Shown one piece after another: positions 44,358-51,989 of a stretch of DNA of 64,000 bases. Position numbers and translations under genes: made by a program. Source of the stretch: Lignipirellula cremea. GTDB lineage: Bacteria; Planctomycetota; Planctomycetia; Pirellulales; Pirellulaceae. The notes beneath the pieces were generated by a model that had not been told where the DNA came from, ran no database searches, and worked only from the letters and a program-made list of their open reading frames with translations. The stretch covers positions 3,391,001 to 3,455,000 of the forward strand of contig NZ_CP036433.1 in NCBI RefSeq assembly GCF_007751035.1, written 5' to 3'. Position 1 is the stretch's first letter, and every line of letters begins with the position of its first letter.

Positions 44358-45554
44358 ATGAGTAACGGCCTGCCCCTTTATCTGGATAACCACTCCACCA
44401 CCCGTGTCGATCCGCGCGTGGTGGCAGCGATGTTGCCGATGCTGACCGAAAACTACGGCAACGCCGGCAGTGTGAGCCACCCCTATGGCTGGGAAGCGGC
44501 CGAAGCGGTCAACCGCAGCCGCGAGACCATCGCCGCCGCGATTCAGGCGAAACCTCGCGAGATCGTGTTCACCAGCGGAGCCACCGAAAGCAATAACCTG
44601 GCGATTCGCGGAATCGCCGAACATCCCCGGCGCCAGGGGGACCAGATCCTCAGCGTCGCCACCGAGCACAAAGCCGTGCTCGATCCGCTCGCCCGACTGC
44701 AGCGACGGCTGGGCCTGGAGATTCGCCTGCTGCCGGTTGCTGGCGTCGGCAGCGACTGCCCCGGCCGTCTCGATCCACAACAGGTGGCCGATGCGATCAC
44801 CGATCGCACGGCCCTGGTATCGGTCATGCTGGCCAACAACGAGATAGGCGTGATCCAGCCGCTGGCCGAGATTGGCGCTATCTGCCGGGAACGGGGAGTG
44901 CCCCTGCACTGCGATGCGACCCAGGCACTGGGAAAAATCCCGATCGACGCGCGCACGCTGAACGTCGACCTGATGAGCTTCTCGGCCCATAAACTATACG
45001 GGCCCAAAGGCGTGGGTTGCCTTTACATCCGCCGCGGCGCTCCGCGTCTGCGACTGGAGCCGCAAATCGATGGCGGCGGGCAGGAGCAGAACTATCGCAG
45101 CGGAACGCTCAACACGGCCGGCATTGTCGGTTTCGCCAAAGCGGTCGAACTCTGCCTGGCGGAAATGCCGACGGAAAGCGTGCGTCTGCGCGGGTTGCGG
45201 GATCGGTTGTTTGAGCGGCTGGAAACGCGGCTGGATCGGGTCGTCCTGAACGGTCCGCCGCTGACTCCGGAACTGCGGCTGGATAACAACCTCAACTGCA
45301 GCTTTGCCCTGGTCGACGGCGAAGCCCTGATGATGAGCATGGGCGAGTTGGCCGTGTCCAGCGGCAGCGCCTGCACTTCCACCAACCCGGAACCCAGCCA
45401 TGTGCTCAGGGCGATTGGATTAAGCGACGACGCCACCCGCTCGAGTTTGCGGTTTGGGCTGGGTCGGTTCAATACCGAGCAGGAGATCGATCGCGCCAGC
45501 GATCTGATCGTAGAGAGTGTGGCCCGGCTGCGAAAAATGAGCAGCATGGCCTGA
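44358..45554 (+). CDS. Cysteine desulfurase (NifS/IscS type)
   Basis: I use the ATG at 44358 (MSNGLPLYLDNHSTTRVD); one at 44343 adds five residues. The 398-residue enzyme takes sulfur from cysteine for Fe-S clusters and tRNA thiolation. The pyridoxal phosphate Lys is in SFSAHKLYGPKGVG, the cofactor-ring His in SVATEHKAV, and the persulfide-forming Cys in VSSGSACTSTNPEPSH. The loop with Cys is IscS/NifS-like. No iscU or scaffold gene is adjacent. Confidence 0.93.
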   Translation: MSNGLPLYLDNHSTTRVDPRVVAAMLPMLTENYGNAGSVSHPYGWEAAEAVNRSRETIAAAIQAKPREIVFTSGATESNNLAIRGIAEHPRRQGDQILSVATEHKAVLDPLARLQRRLGLEIRLLPVAGVGSDCPGRLDPQQVADAITDRTALVSVMLANNEIGVIQPLAEIGAICRERGVPLHCDATQALGKIPIDARTLNVDLMSFSAHKLYGPKGVGCLYIRRGAPRLRLEPQIDGGGQEQNYRSGTLNTAGIVGFAKAVELCLAEMPTESVRLRGLRDRLFERLETRLDRVVLNGPPLTPELRLDNNLNCSFALVDGEALMMSMGELAVSSGSACTSTNPEPSHVLRAIGLSDDATRSSLRFGLGRFNTEQEIDRASDLIVESVARLRKMSSMA

Positions 45555-45668
45555 ACGGGTTGCGTGGCGAAGAAAGCCTGCGGCAGCTCCGCACCCGGGG
45601 GTGAATTTTGATCTTTGTGCGGGCTTCAAGAACGGAAACCGGGATTCCGGAGACCGAACCTTCCGCGA

Positions 45669-45697
45669 CGCCCCTTTGCCAGAGAAAGGGGCGTTTT
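45669..45697 (+). terminator. Rho-independent terminator after cysteine desulfurase
   Basis: CGCCCCTTT pairs with AAAGGGGCG across a 7-base loop and is followed by TTTT. It lies 115 bases after the stop codon of the cysteine desulfurase gene. Confidence 0.65.
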
Positions 45698-45845
45698 CAC
45701 CGATATCGCGTTCCGTGCTTTTCCGCCGCGTAAACGGGGCGAACACGTCGGTTTCCAATCAAAACCTTCGCCGAAGGGACCGTTGGCCCGTCGTTGGATG
45801 CAGCAGGCGAAACGCAAGACGATTCGTGCTTGCTATGCCGCACAA

Positions 45846-46043
45846 CTACTCTTCTTCTTCCGATTGCGACTGCGTTTGCGTCAAATCGCCATACGGCAAA
45901 GGATCGGCGAAGTAATCGTTTTCCGGAATGGCGGCGCCGTTTTCCCCGTTCCCTTCAGTGCGGCGAGCGCGCTTGGCGTCGGCCTTGGCTTTTTTTTCCA
46001 TCTCACGTCGGCGTTTGGCGAAGGTATTTTGATTTTTTCCGAT
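45846..46043 (-). CDS. Small basic protein, possible AUC start
   Basis: The coding part reads GKNQNTFAKRRREMEKKAKA and continues basic and then acidic to QSQSEEEE. As far as I recall, relatives in planctomycetes begin just at this GKNQNTFAKR segment. There is no ATG, GTG or TTG there. However, an AAGGAG on the minus strand (46050-46055) sits six bases before an ATC codon at 46043-46041, which would give a 65-residue protein. The frame is open upstream to a TTG at 46109, giving 87 residues, but that start has no ribosome binding site. The gene follows the RhlE helicase on the same strand. Function unknown; the composition suggests RNA or ribosome binding. Confidence 0.65.
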   Translation of the reverse strand: MGKNQNTFAKRRREMEKKAKADAKRARRTEGNGENGAAIPENDYFADPLPYGDLTQTQSQSEEEE

Positions 46044-46226
46044 GGTGTGCTCCTTGGCTTCCCAGGGTAGAAATTCGAGTCCACTGAACGGGCCGAAACG
46101 ATCCGGCAATTTCCCAAAAGGAATCGTACCGAAGATCTGTTTCCAGCATCGGTACGAAGATTGTCCGTTCGCTCAGCCTGTCCTACAACGTTCTGAAAGT
46201 GCATTCTGCCAGCCGCCTTCAGGCGA

Positions 46227-47540
46227 CTAGCTGGTTTGCCGCGCGCGAGCACGCGGCTTGCGACGTCGGCGTCGCGGTTTGCTTTGTCCTTCTCCCTCAG
46301 CCGCTTCGGTCGCAGGCCTTGTGGCGGCGGCCGGTCGGGATGCGGCCGGACGGCGGAACGAAGCGTCCCGTCGACCGCCGGAGGACGACTTTTCCGGTTC
46401 CGGAGCGGTCGGCTGCGGCTGGTCGGCAGCGGGCGGAACCCGCTGACCGATGAAGCGTTCAATCGCCCTTAACTCGTTACGTTCACTGGCGGAACAGAAC
46501 GACAGGGCGATCCCTTCCGCGCCGGCCCGGCCAGTGCGTCCGATCCGGTGCACGTAGCTTTCCGGTTCGATCGGGAGATCATAATTCACGACATGGGTAA
46601 TGCCGTCGATATCAATTCCGCGGGCTGCGACATCGGTCGCCACCAGCACCTGCACCGTTTTCCGGCGAAAGGCTTCCAGCGCCCGCTGCCGGGCGCCCTG
46701 GGATTTGTTCCCATGGATGGCGGCCGACTTGAAACCGCTTTTCAACAACTGTTCTGATAGAAGGTTAGCGCCGCGCTTCGTTTTGGTAAAGACCAAAGCC
46801 CGATCGACATCGTCGGCCGACAGAATCTGACGCAGCAGATCGCGTTTGCCGCTGCGCTCGACGAACAGCACGCGTTGTTCGATCCGTTCCACGCTGGTCG
46901 TTTCCGGCGTGACGTTCACGCTCACCGGGTTGTGCAGCAGGCTGCGCGAAAGATCCATGATCTTCGGCGGCATGGTGGCGGAAAAGAACAGCGACTGGCG
47001 ATTTTTCGGCAGTTTGCTGATGATCCGACGCAGGTCCGGCAGAAAGCCCATGTCCAGCATCCGGTCGGCTTCGTCCAGCACGAAAATTTCCAGCATGTCG
47101 AGCGTAATGTAGCCCTGGTTCATCAGGTCCAGCAATCGGCCCGGCGTGGCGACCAGCACATGGGCGCCGCGGCTCAGAGCCCGCACCTGGTGCAACTGGC
47201 TGACGCCGCCGTACACCAGCACCTGGCGAAGTCGCAGATGGCGGCCATACGTGGCGAAGCTCTCGCCAATTTGAATGGCCAGCTCACGCGTCGGAGCCAG
47301 GACCAGCACAAAAGGGCGGTTCGGCGGAGCCTTCCGGTTGGGGTCGCCCAGGTGATCCAGAATGGGCAACGCAAAGGCGGCCGTTTTCCCGGTGCCGGTT
47401 TGCGCACAACCAAGAATATCGCGGCCGTCGAGGGCGGCGGGAATGGTTTGCGCCTGGATCGGCGTGGGCGTTTCGTATTTTTCTTCGGCCAGGGCGCGTT
47501 GCAGGGGTTCCAGCAGTTCTAATTCAGCAAAAGTCTTCAA
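46227..47540 (-). CDS. rhlE: DEAD-box RNA helicase (RhlE type)
   Basis: The start is a TTG at 47540 with AAAGGA six bases upstream. The 437-residue protein has the Q motif (TPTPIQAQTIP), Walker A AQTGTGKTAA, PTRELAIQI, TPGRLLD, DEAD in FVLDEADRMLDMGF, SAT in LFFSATMPP, and the second RecA domain ending HRIGRTGRAG. After about residue 375 comes a Pro-rich then Arg/Lys-rich tail (RRRRRKPRARARQ), which fits RNA binding. RhlE-type helicases unwind RNA in ribosome assembly and decay, often in the cold. Two small genes downstream are probably co-transcribed. Confidence 0.93.
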   Translation of the reverse strand: MKTFAELELLEPLQRALAEEKYETPTPIQAQTIPAALDGRDILGCAQTGTGKTAAFALPILDHLGDPNRKAPPNRPFVLVLAPTRELAIQIGESFATYGRHLRLRQVLVYGGVSQLHQVRALSRGAHVLVATPGRLLDLMNQGYITLDMLEIFVLDEADRMLDMGFLPDLRRIISKLPKNRQSLFFSATMPPKIMDLSRSLLHNPVSVNVTPETTSVERIEQRVLFVERSGKRDLLRQILSADDVDRALVFTKTKRGANLLSEQLLKSGFKSAAIHGNKSQGARQRALEAFRRKTVQVLVATDVAARGIDIDGITHVVNYDLPIEPESYVHRIGRTGRAGAEGIALSFCSASERNELRAIERFIGQRVPPAADQPQPTAPEPEKSSSGGRRDASFRRPAASRPAAATRPATEAAEGEGQSKPRRRRRKPRARARQTS

Positions 47541-47580
47541 GGGTTGTCCTTTAGGGGACAGCGGGGAAAGTTGCCGGCGG

Positions 47581-47599
47581 CGTCAGTTCTAGACTGACG
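47581..47599. promoter_or_regulatory. Perfect palindrome upstream of rhlE
   Basis: CGTCAGT and ACTGACG flank a 5-base centre TCTAG, about 40-60 bases before the rhlE start. It could be a leader hairpin or an operator; nothing in the sequence decides between them. Confidence 0.35.
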
Positions 47600-48565
47600 G
47601 GCTTCAACCTGCAGGCTGTCCGTTCCTGTTTCTTATCCCGGTCCTGGCTTCGAAGAGTTCGAATGCCGCAGTCGCCAAACGTGAAGGCGTGCTGGGTAGC
47701 CGGCCGAGGGAAGATTGTTTCGGTATATCAATCGGGAAAGCGGGCGGGCGACCTAGCTTCTGGCGGGGTATCCGCCCTGTCAGCCTCGTCGCATCGACTC
47801 ACCGTGCGCACAAACAGACGAAACAGTTTTCGCTGTTCTTTGTTGCCATGCCGAATGGTGTTGTTGTTGACCGGCCTGGACTTCGTCTCTGGAAATTTTT
47901 GGAGTTCACCCCTGGCATGGTTGAAAACCCAACCAGCCCAGGCAAACGCCGCTGCAAAGGAACTCAAGACAAACAAGCAGGTCCTTGAATTCAGGGCGTC
48001 CGTTACGACGCCAGCGGCTTTCCAGAGCGGTCAACGTGGCAGGTTGACTGCAGAAATGTGCGACACGAATGTCGTCACAGGTTCAACGGGGCCTTAGAGG
48101 TTCGGGCAATGCCGCTGACCTCGTCGGGTCGGAAAACGTTCTTCAGGCAGATGCGATCCACCCAGGAAAAACGCTACTCGTTTAATTCCGACCTCAATTA
48201 CCCACCTTCCCTGACAAAAGCCAAAGTGTGTTCGAAGTATACCCCGCCCCAGCGACTTCGCCAAGCCGCATTTGCCAGATACCTTGGAATGCCTGAGCGA
48301 TTTGCACACGATTTACCGGCGACGACAGTTAGAAGGCCTGTTTTCCGCGCGCATTTCGAAACCACCCCGCCAGGCGAGGGGTCTTACGCCACCTAAGGTG
48401 CCAGCCAATCCACCCATACTCCGCCAGGGAGGATTGGTAAAGTGGGGCAACCCAGGTCTTGCTACCGTGGGGCAGATAATGGCTGGCCCCTCTGCCCGCC
48501 CCTTTTTCCGCTGCCCCTTTTTCCGCTTTTTCACTTCGGCAGCGCCCATTGTCGCGGCGTTCGGA
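47600..48565. other. Gene-poor region of about 1 kb
   Basis: I see no supportable gene in this stretch. Frames of up to 144 codons occur, but their products have no domain and the codon structure is random. Notable are a repeat segment (about 48425-48512) related to one at 49148-49227, and a hairpin with ACCCC and GGGGT arms near 48365-48382. The region marks the start of the accessory segment. Confidence 0.5.
48425..48512 (+). repeat. Imperfect direct repeat, copy 1
   Basis: This segment shares a pattern with 49148-49227: GG-A-ATTG, AAAGTGGGGCAACCCA, then GGGC and AATGGCTGGCCCC, TCTGCCC. Within each copy GGGCCA or GGGGCA faces TGGCCC or TGCCCC around AATGGC, so a hairpin is preserved by paired changes. 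The two copies flank the gene at 48566-49090. Confidence 0.5.
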
Positions 48566-49090
48566 TCACCAGCCGCGCGCATAACTAAAATCACCGTTGT
48601 CGTCCACGGATTCTTGGTATCCCATTTCACCCAACGTCTTGCCACCCTCTAAGAAGTACGAGTCGAACAACTCAACGGCTTCTGGTGCGCCGAAGTGCCG
48701 GACGTCGTTGTATTTCGCTTCTAAATCGGTGGACAGTTTTCGGGCAGTGTTGTGAAGTAGTGTTAGGCCGATCAGTGTCTCTCGATAATCTTCCTTTAGG
48801 TTCTCGACAAGCAGCGAAGCCAACCCAACTTTCAAGCGTTCAGGATTATTCTCCCGTACTGCCCATGTCGCAGCTCCCTCGGCTGCGCCCAATAACAGCC
48901 CAGAACCTTCTCGACTCATTGCAGCATGAATCGCTTTTCGTTCATCATTTGAAGCCGCCTCAAACTCGGAGAGCATTTCACCAAGCAATTTATCGTACGC
49001 AGCTACGGCACCTGCCGTATTCCCAGACGCTCTGTGAGAGCGCTGGGCAGCGCGAATCTGCTTCAAGTAATCGTTTACAAGGCTTTCCAC
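48566..49090 (-). CDS. Hypothetical soluble protein
   Basis: An AGGAGG lies on the minus strand just before an ATG at 49096 and six bases before a GTG at 49090. The GTG has the ideal distance and is used (product of 174 residues, MESLVNDYLKQIRAAQ). It is largely alpha-helical and acidic, with no signal peptide or membrane segment and no family recognised. It overlaps the stop of a short upstream frame whose C-terminus ends FLPDGRVVMVPGG. The arrangement of a short gene end followed by a small acidic protein resembles toxin and immunity pairs, which is only an inference. Confidence 0.6.
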   Translation of the reverse strand: MESLVNDYLKQIRAAQRSHRASGNTAGAVAAYDKLLGEMLSEFEAASNDERKAIHAAMSREGSGLLLGAAEGAATWAVRENNPERLKVGLASLLVENLKEDYRETLIGLTLLHNTARKLSTDLEAKYNDVRHFGAPEAVELFDSYFLEGGKTLGEMGYQESVDDNGDFSYARGW

Positions 49091-49092
49091 AA

Positions 49093-49386
49093 TCATCCTC
49101 CTGGAACCATTACAACTCGGCCATCTGGCAAGAACTTCTGGATGTAACCAGGAACATTGAAAATGGGGCCACCCAAAGTTTGCCAGTGAGGGCCAAAAAT
49201 GGCTGGCCCCCTTCTGCCCCCTCGTTTCATCGGAAAGAGTCGCAGAACCGCCGTGTCTCTGAACCTACCGATGCAGGCCCAAGAGTCGTTCGCGCTGTCG
49301 ACCAGTCCGGCAAGGCCCGGCGGTCTGCCCATTATTAACGGCCTTGCAATCCGGCAGGGGCGCGGCGTGTGGAGAGATAACAGCAT
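49093..49386 (-). CDS. Doubtful short ORF, possible gene fragment
   Basis: This frame of 97 codons ends MVPGG just where the next gene begins, with the AGGAGG of that gene overlapping its last codons. Its C-terminal segment (IFNVPGYIQKFLPDGRVV) looks protein-like, while the N-terminal half (rich in Arg, Pro and Gly) looks like shadow sequence and includes a genomic repeat. It may be the remaining 3' end of a longer gene. No family is recognised. Confidence 0.25.
   Translation of the reverse strand: MLLSLHTPRPCRIARPLIMGRPPGLAGLVDSANDSWACIGRFRDTAVLRLFPMKRGGRRGPAIFGPHWQTLGGPIFNVPGYIQKFLPDGRVVMVPGG
49148..49227 (+). repeat. Imperfect direct repeat, copy 2
   Basis: Second copy of the segment at 48425-48512, in the same orientation, with GGGGCCACCCA, TTTGCCAGTGAGGGCC and AATGGCTGGCCCC blocks. 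Direct copies on both sides of a small gene could reflect duplication or recombination. Confidence 0.5.
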
Positions 49387-49435
49387 GGGTGTCTGCGCTG
49401 GCCCTTGGCGTCATCCTCGATGGCTTTGGGGTGAA

Positions 49436-49843
49436 TCACCGAGCGGCGATCCAATTCCATACCAGGTAGATTGCGTAGCCGAGCAGCCCCGCACGGGCGA
49501 GCAGGCTGATGGGCGAGAACTTGAGTTTTGCGTCTTGCCGCGTGACCGGAAAGGGAAGTTCCCCTTTCCAGTACCGCCAGCCATTCAGTCCGAAGTGAAA
49601 GGTCAGATGGTCCGTTCGCACCATAAGAACGTATCCGGGAATGCGCAGCAGGGGCGAACGAAAAGACGACAGCACGGCCTCACGAATATCCTCATAGGCA
49701 ATCCTCCAGTCGCCGCACTCCAGTCGGTCGGAATACAGTTTCAAGCGACCCCGTCGAGCCGTAATCCACTTCGGTCCGACCCGCACCTGGTCGCCGTCCG
49801 CAATCACCGCCTTCGTCAAGCAACGATGCAAGGGTTTTTCCAT
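49436..49843 (-). CDS. Hypothetical protein with C-terminal membrane anchor
   Basis: The 135-residue protein starts MEKPLHRCLTKAVIADGDQ. Residues about 20-95 form alternating strands (WITARRGRLKLYSDRLECG, WRIAYEDIREAVLSSF) like a bacterial PH-type domain. The last 25 residues (LLARAGLLGYAIYLVWNWIA) are one membrane segment. Function unknown. No clear ribosome binding site is visible. It lies in the accessory region beside the split pentapeptide gene. Confidence 0.55.
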   Translation of the reverse strand: MEKPLHRCLTKAVIADGDQVRVGPKWITARRGRLKLYSDRLECGDWRIAYEDIREAVLSSFRSPLLRIPGYVLMVRTDHLTFHFGLNGWRYWKGELPFPVTRQDAKLKFSPISLLARAGLLGYAIYLVWNWIAAR

Positions 49844-50491
49844 CTTGAGTCCGACGAGCTAGTGGAAAGGGACGATTCCGCCAATCCATGGCAGACGGCC
49901 AATGCGCGGTCTGGGCTGGGGGCTGGGATGACCCGCAAGCCAGATTTTTCAGAATCGTGGGTGTCTGGTCAATGCGTGTTGTGTTACCCGCGACGTGGGT
50001 CTTTGCCTTTGCCGCCCCATTTCATTTCTTCAGGGATCACGAAGCCTTCGGGAAAGACGGTGGTGTGATCAAACAAGGCGTCGTCGAAAATCACTGACTT
50101 CAGTGTGGCGCCAGTAAAGTTCACGCCGCGGAGTTTAGCGTGGACGAAGTCGGAGCCGGTCAGATTCGCGTTGGTGAAATCCGCGCTGGTCAACGGGCAT
50201 TCCATAAAGTCGGCTTTTGCCAGGTTGGCGCCGGTGAAATTCGATCGCGAAAAGTTGCCAAAACGGGCTTTGGTTTTTCGCAGATCCGCATTCGTGAAGT
50301 CAGCATCGAATGGCATTCAATCCGCGTAACTCTTTATTCTTTGCCGGGTTGGTGGCTGTGACGGGGCTTGGTCATGAGCTTGTACGGATTGGGCCGGCGT
50401 TTGCGGACTCGCGGTTCGTAGCGGTCCGGGCGATTGCCAACGACATGCTGCAAGCAGCAATCATAAAACACGTCGCAGAGCGGATCGGCGT

Positions 50492-51989
50492 CCAGGGCTT
50501 TAAAGCTAGCACTTCTTGCGTTTAGCAAGAATTTTGGCGGTGGAAACGTGGGGTTGGTCGTTCCGTTTGGTTCGCTTCGGCGGCGGGCGTTTTGGGCCGC
50601 GTTTGTGTTTCTGAAAGGCGGATAGACGCACGTTCCCCGCCAACTCCACTAACATTTTTGATAACTGTTTCAGCGTCAAAGGCGACAGCGCTTCGCGCCA
50701 TTCATCTTCCGGGATGGCGATCATCATGCCGCGCCACACCATGCTCATTTCATCCGCCATGTAGTAGAAGGAAAAATTCTTCTCAATCTTTTCCACGCCG
50801 TGCGCCGCCCGCAGCGCGGCTTTCACTACAGCCAACGCATTGAAAATCACCAGTCCCAGGCTAAAACCGAATAACGCCGCCGGCGGATAGCCCAGCGTGT
50901 TGATCTCGTTGTTGAGCGACAGTCGCAGTTCGTTGAAGGCGGCTTCAATGCTCCAGCGCGTGCGGTATGTGTCAGAGATTGTCACTGCGTCGACGTCCGC
51001 CGGCAGATTGGAAAGGATGTGAATCTCCTGTTCTCCGCCACGGCCCGATTGGAACAATTCGACGCTGATGCGGCGAGCCGGCAGCTTGGCGCCAAAGTCG
51101 TCGGTGATCAGAATGGACTGCTCGAAGACTTGGCCCGTTTCGCTTTCGCCCCGTAAAACACGGTCTCCCGTGGGCTTCCAGCGGACATTCGCGGCGTGTT
51201 GCCGAATGACGAAAAACGCTTCATTCAAGGCGATCTCTTGGAGGAACACCGACGTGCAGAAATTGCGATCGGCGACCCACACCTCGCCTGGCACCAAGCG
51301 ATTGATCAACTCGATCAGCAGCGAACGCTCTTGCGCATGGCCGTCTTCCGCCAGTTCCACATCGTCGATGAGACCGAGTTGGGGGTCGAGCACCGCCAGC
51401 ACCACGCCTGGCAAAGGACCGGCGGCGATGGTCCGTAACTCCTGGATGCGATGCTGCGTGGCGCCGGGATGATTGCCGTCCAGGATGCGCACGCGATAAC
51501 CGGGCAACAGGCTGGGACGGGCGCTGTTCATCGGCTCGATCAGTTCCCGAAACAGCGTCGCCGTCTCGCGCACCAACGCGGCGGACACCAGCGGCTCAAC
51601 GCCGTTGAGTTTGTCATAGACGCTGTTCACGGAGACGGAGATATCTTGCTTGCAAGCTTGATAAGCGGCGTTGGTGCTTTTGCGAGTTTTGGCGACCACC
51701 ATGCCCATCAAATTGACCAACACCGAAAACGACAATTCCGACACCCGTTGCGACACAGCATGGTCGGCGAAGATCTGATCCAACCGATCCGGCGTCAAGG
51801 CCGCACCGAGCGCCGCTTTGGTCATGACGGGGATGGGACCCTCCTTTTCAAACCGCGCAAACACCTCGCCGAGAATCATGATACGCCTCCGAATTGCCGT
51901 AAATGGTTAGTTCTACTGCAATTATTGCAATCCGAGCCAACGCGTCACCCCACACCGCCGGGGAGGTGGTGCTAGCTTTAAAGCCCTGG
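50492..51989 (-). mobile_element. Inner IS4-family IS, 1498 bp
   Basis: Perfect terminal inverted repeats of 21 bp begin CCAGGGCTTTAAAGCTAGCA at 50492 and its complement ends at 51989. They are flanked by the 8-bp duplication ATCGGCGT (50484-50491 and 51990-51997). One intact transposase gene lies inside, ending within the left repeat. It is the youngest element of the nest. Confidence 0.9.
50506..51879 (-). CDS. IS4-family transposase (inner IS)
   Basis: The 457-residue protein starts MILGEVFARFEKEGPIPVMT. DDE residues are Asp in YRVRILDGNHPGATQ, Asp in VWVADRNFCTSV, and Glu in YRTRWSIEAAFNELR, where the last position of the signature is Arg instead of Lys. The tail is basic and ends KILAKRKKC; its stop codon TAG lies inside the terminal repeat. 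The gene is complete and probably active. Confidence 0.9.
   Translation of the reverse strand: MILGEVFARFEKEGPIPVMTKAALGAALTPDRLDQIFADHAVSQRVSELSFSVLVNLMGMVVAKTRKSTNAAYQACKQDISVSVNSVYDKLNGVEPLVSAALVRETATLFRELIEPMNSARPSLLPGYRVRILDGNHPGATQHRIQELRTIAAGPLPGVVLAVLDPQLGLIDDVELAEDGHAQERSLLIELINRLVPGEVWVADRNFCTSVFLQEIALNEAFFVIRQHAANVRWKPTGDRVLRGESETGQVFEQSILITDDFGAKLPARRISVELFQSGRGGEQEIHILSNLPADVDAVTISDTYRTRWSIEAAFNELRLSLNNEINTLGYPPAALFGFSLGLVIFNALAVVKAALRAAHGVEKIEKNFSFYYMADEMSMVWRGMMIAIPEDEWREALSPLTLKQLSKMLVELAGNVRLSAFQKHKRGPKRPPPKRTKRNDQPHVSTAKILAKRKKC

Noticed and set aside
48313-48645. A 110-codon minus-strand frame containing the repeat segment
   Set aside because: The N-terminal half is antisense to nothing conserved, the C-terminal half is repeat sequence rich in Pro/Arg, and no start site is visible. 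It is listed only as a repeat.
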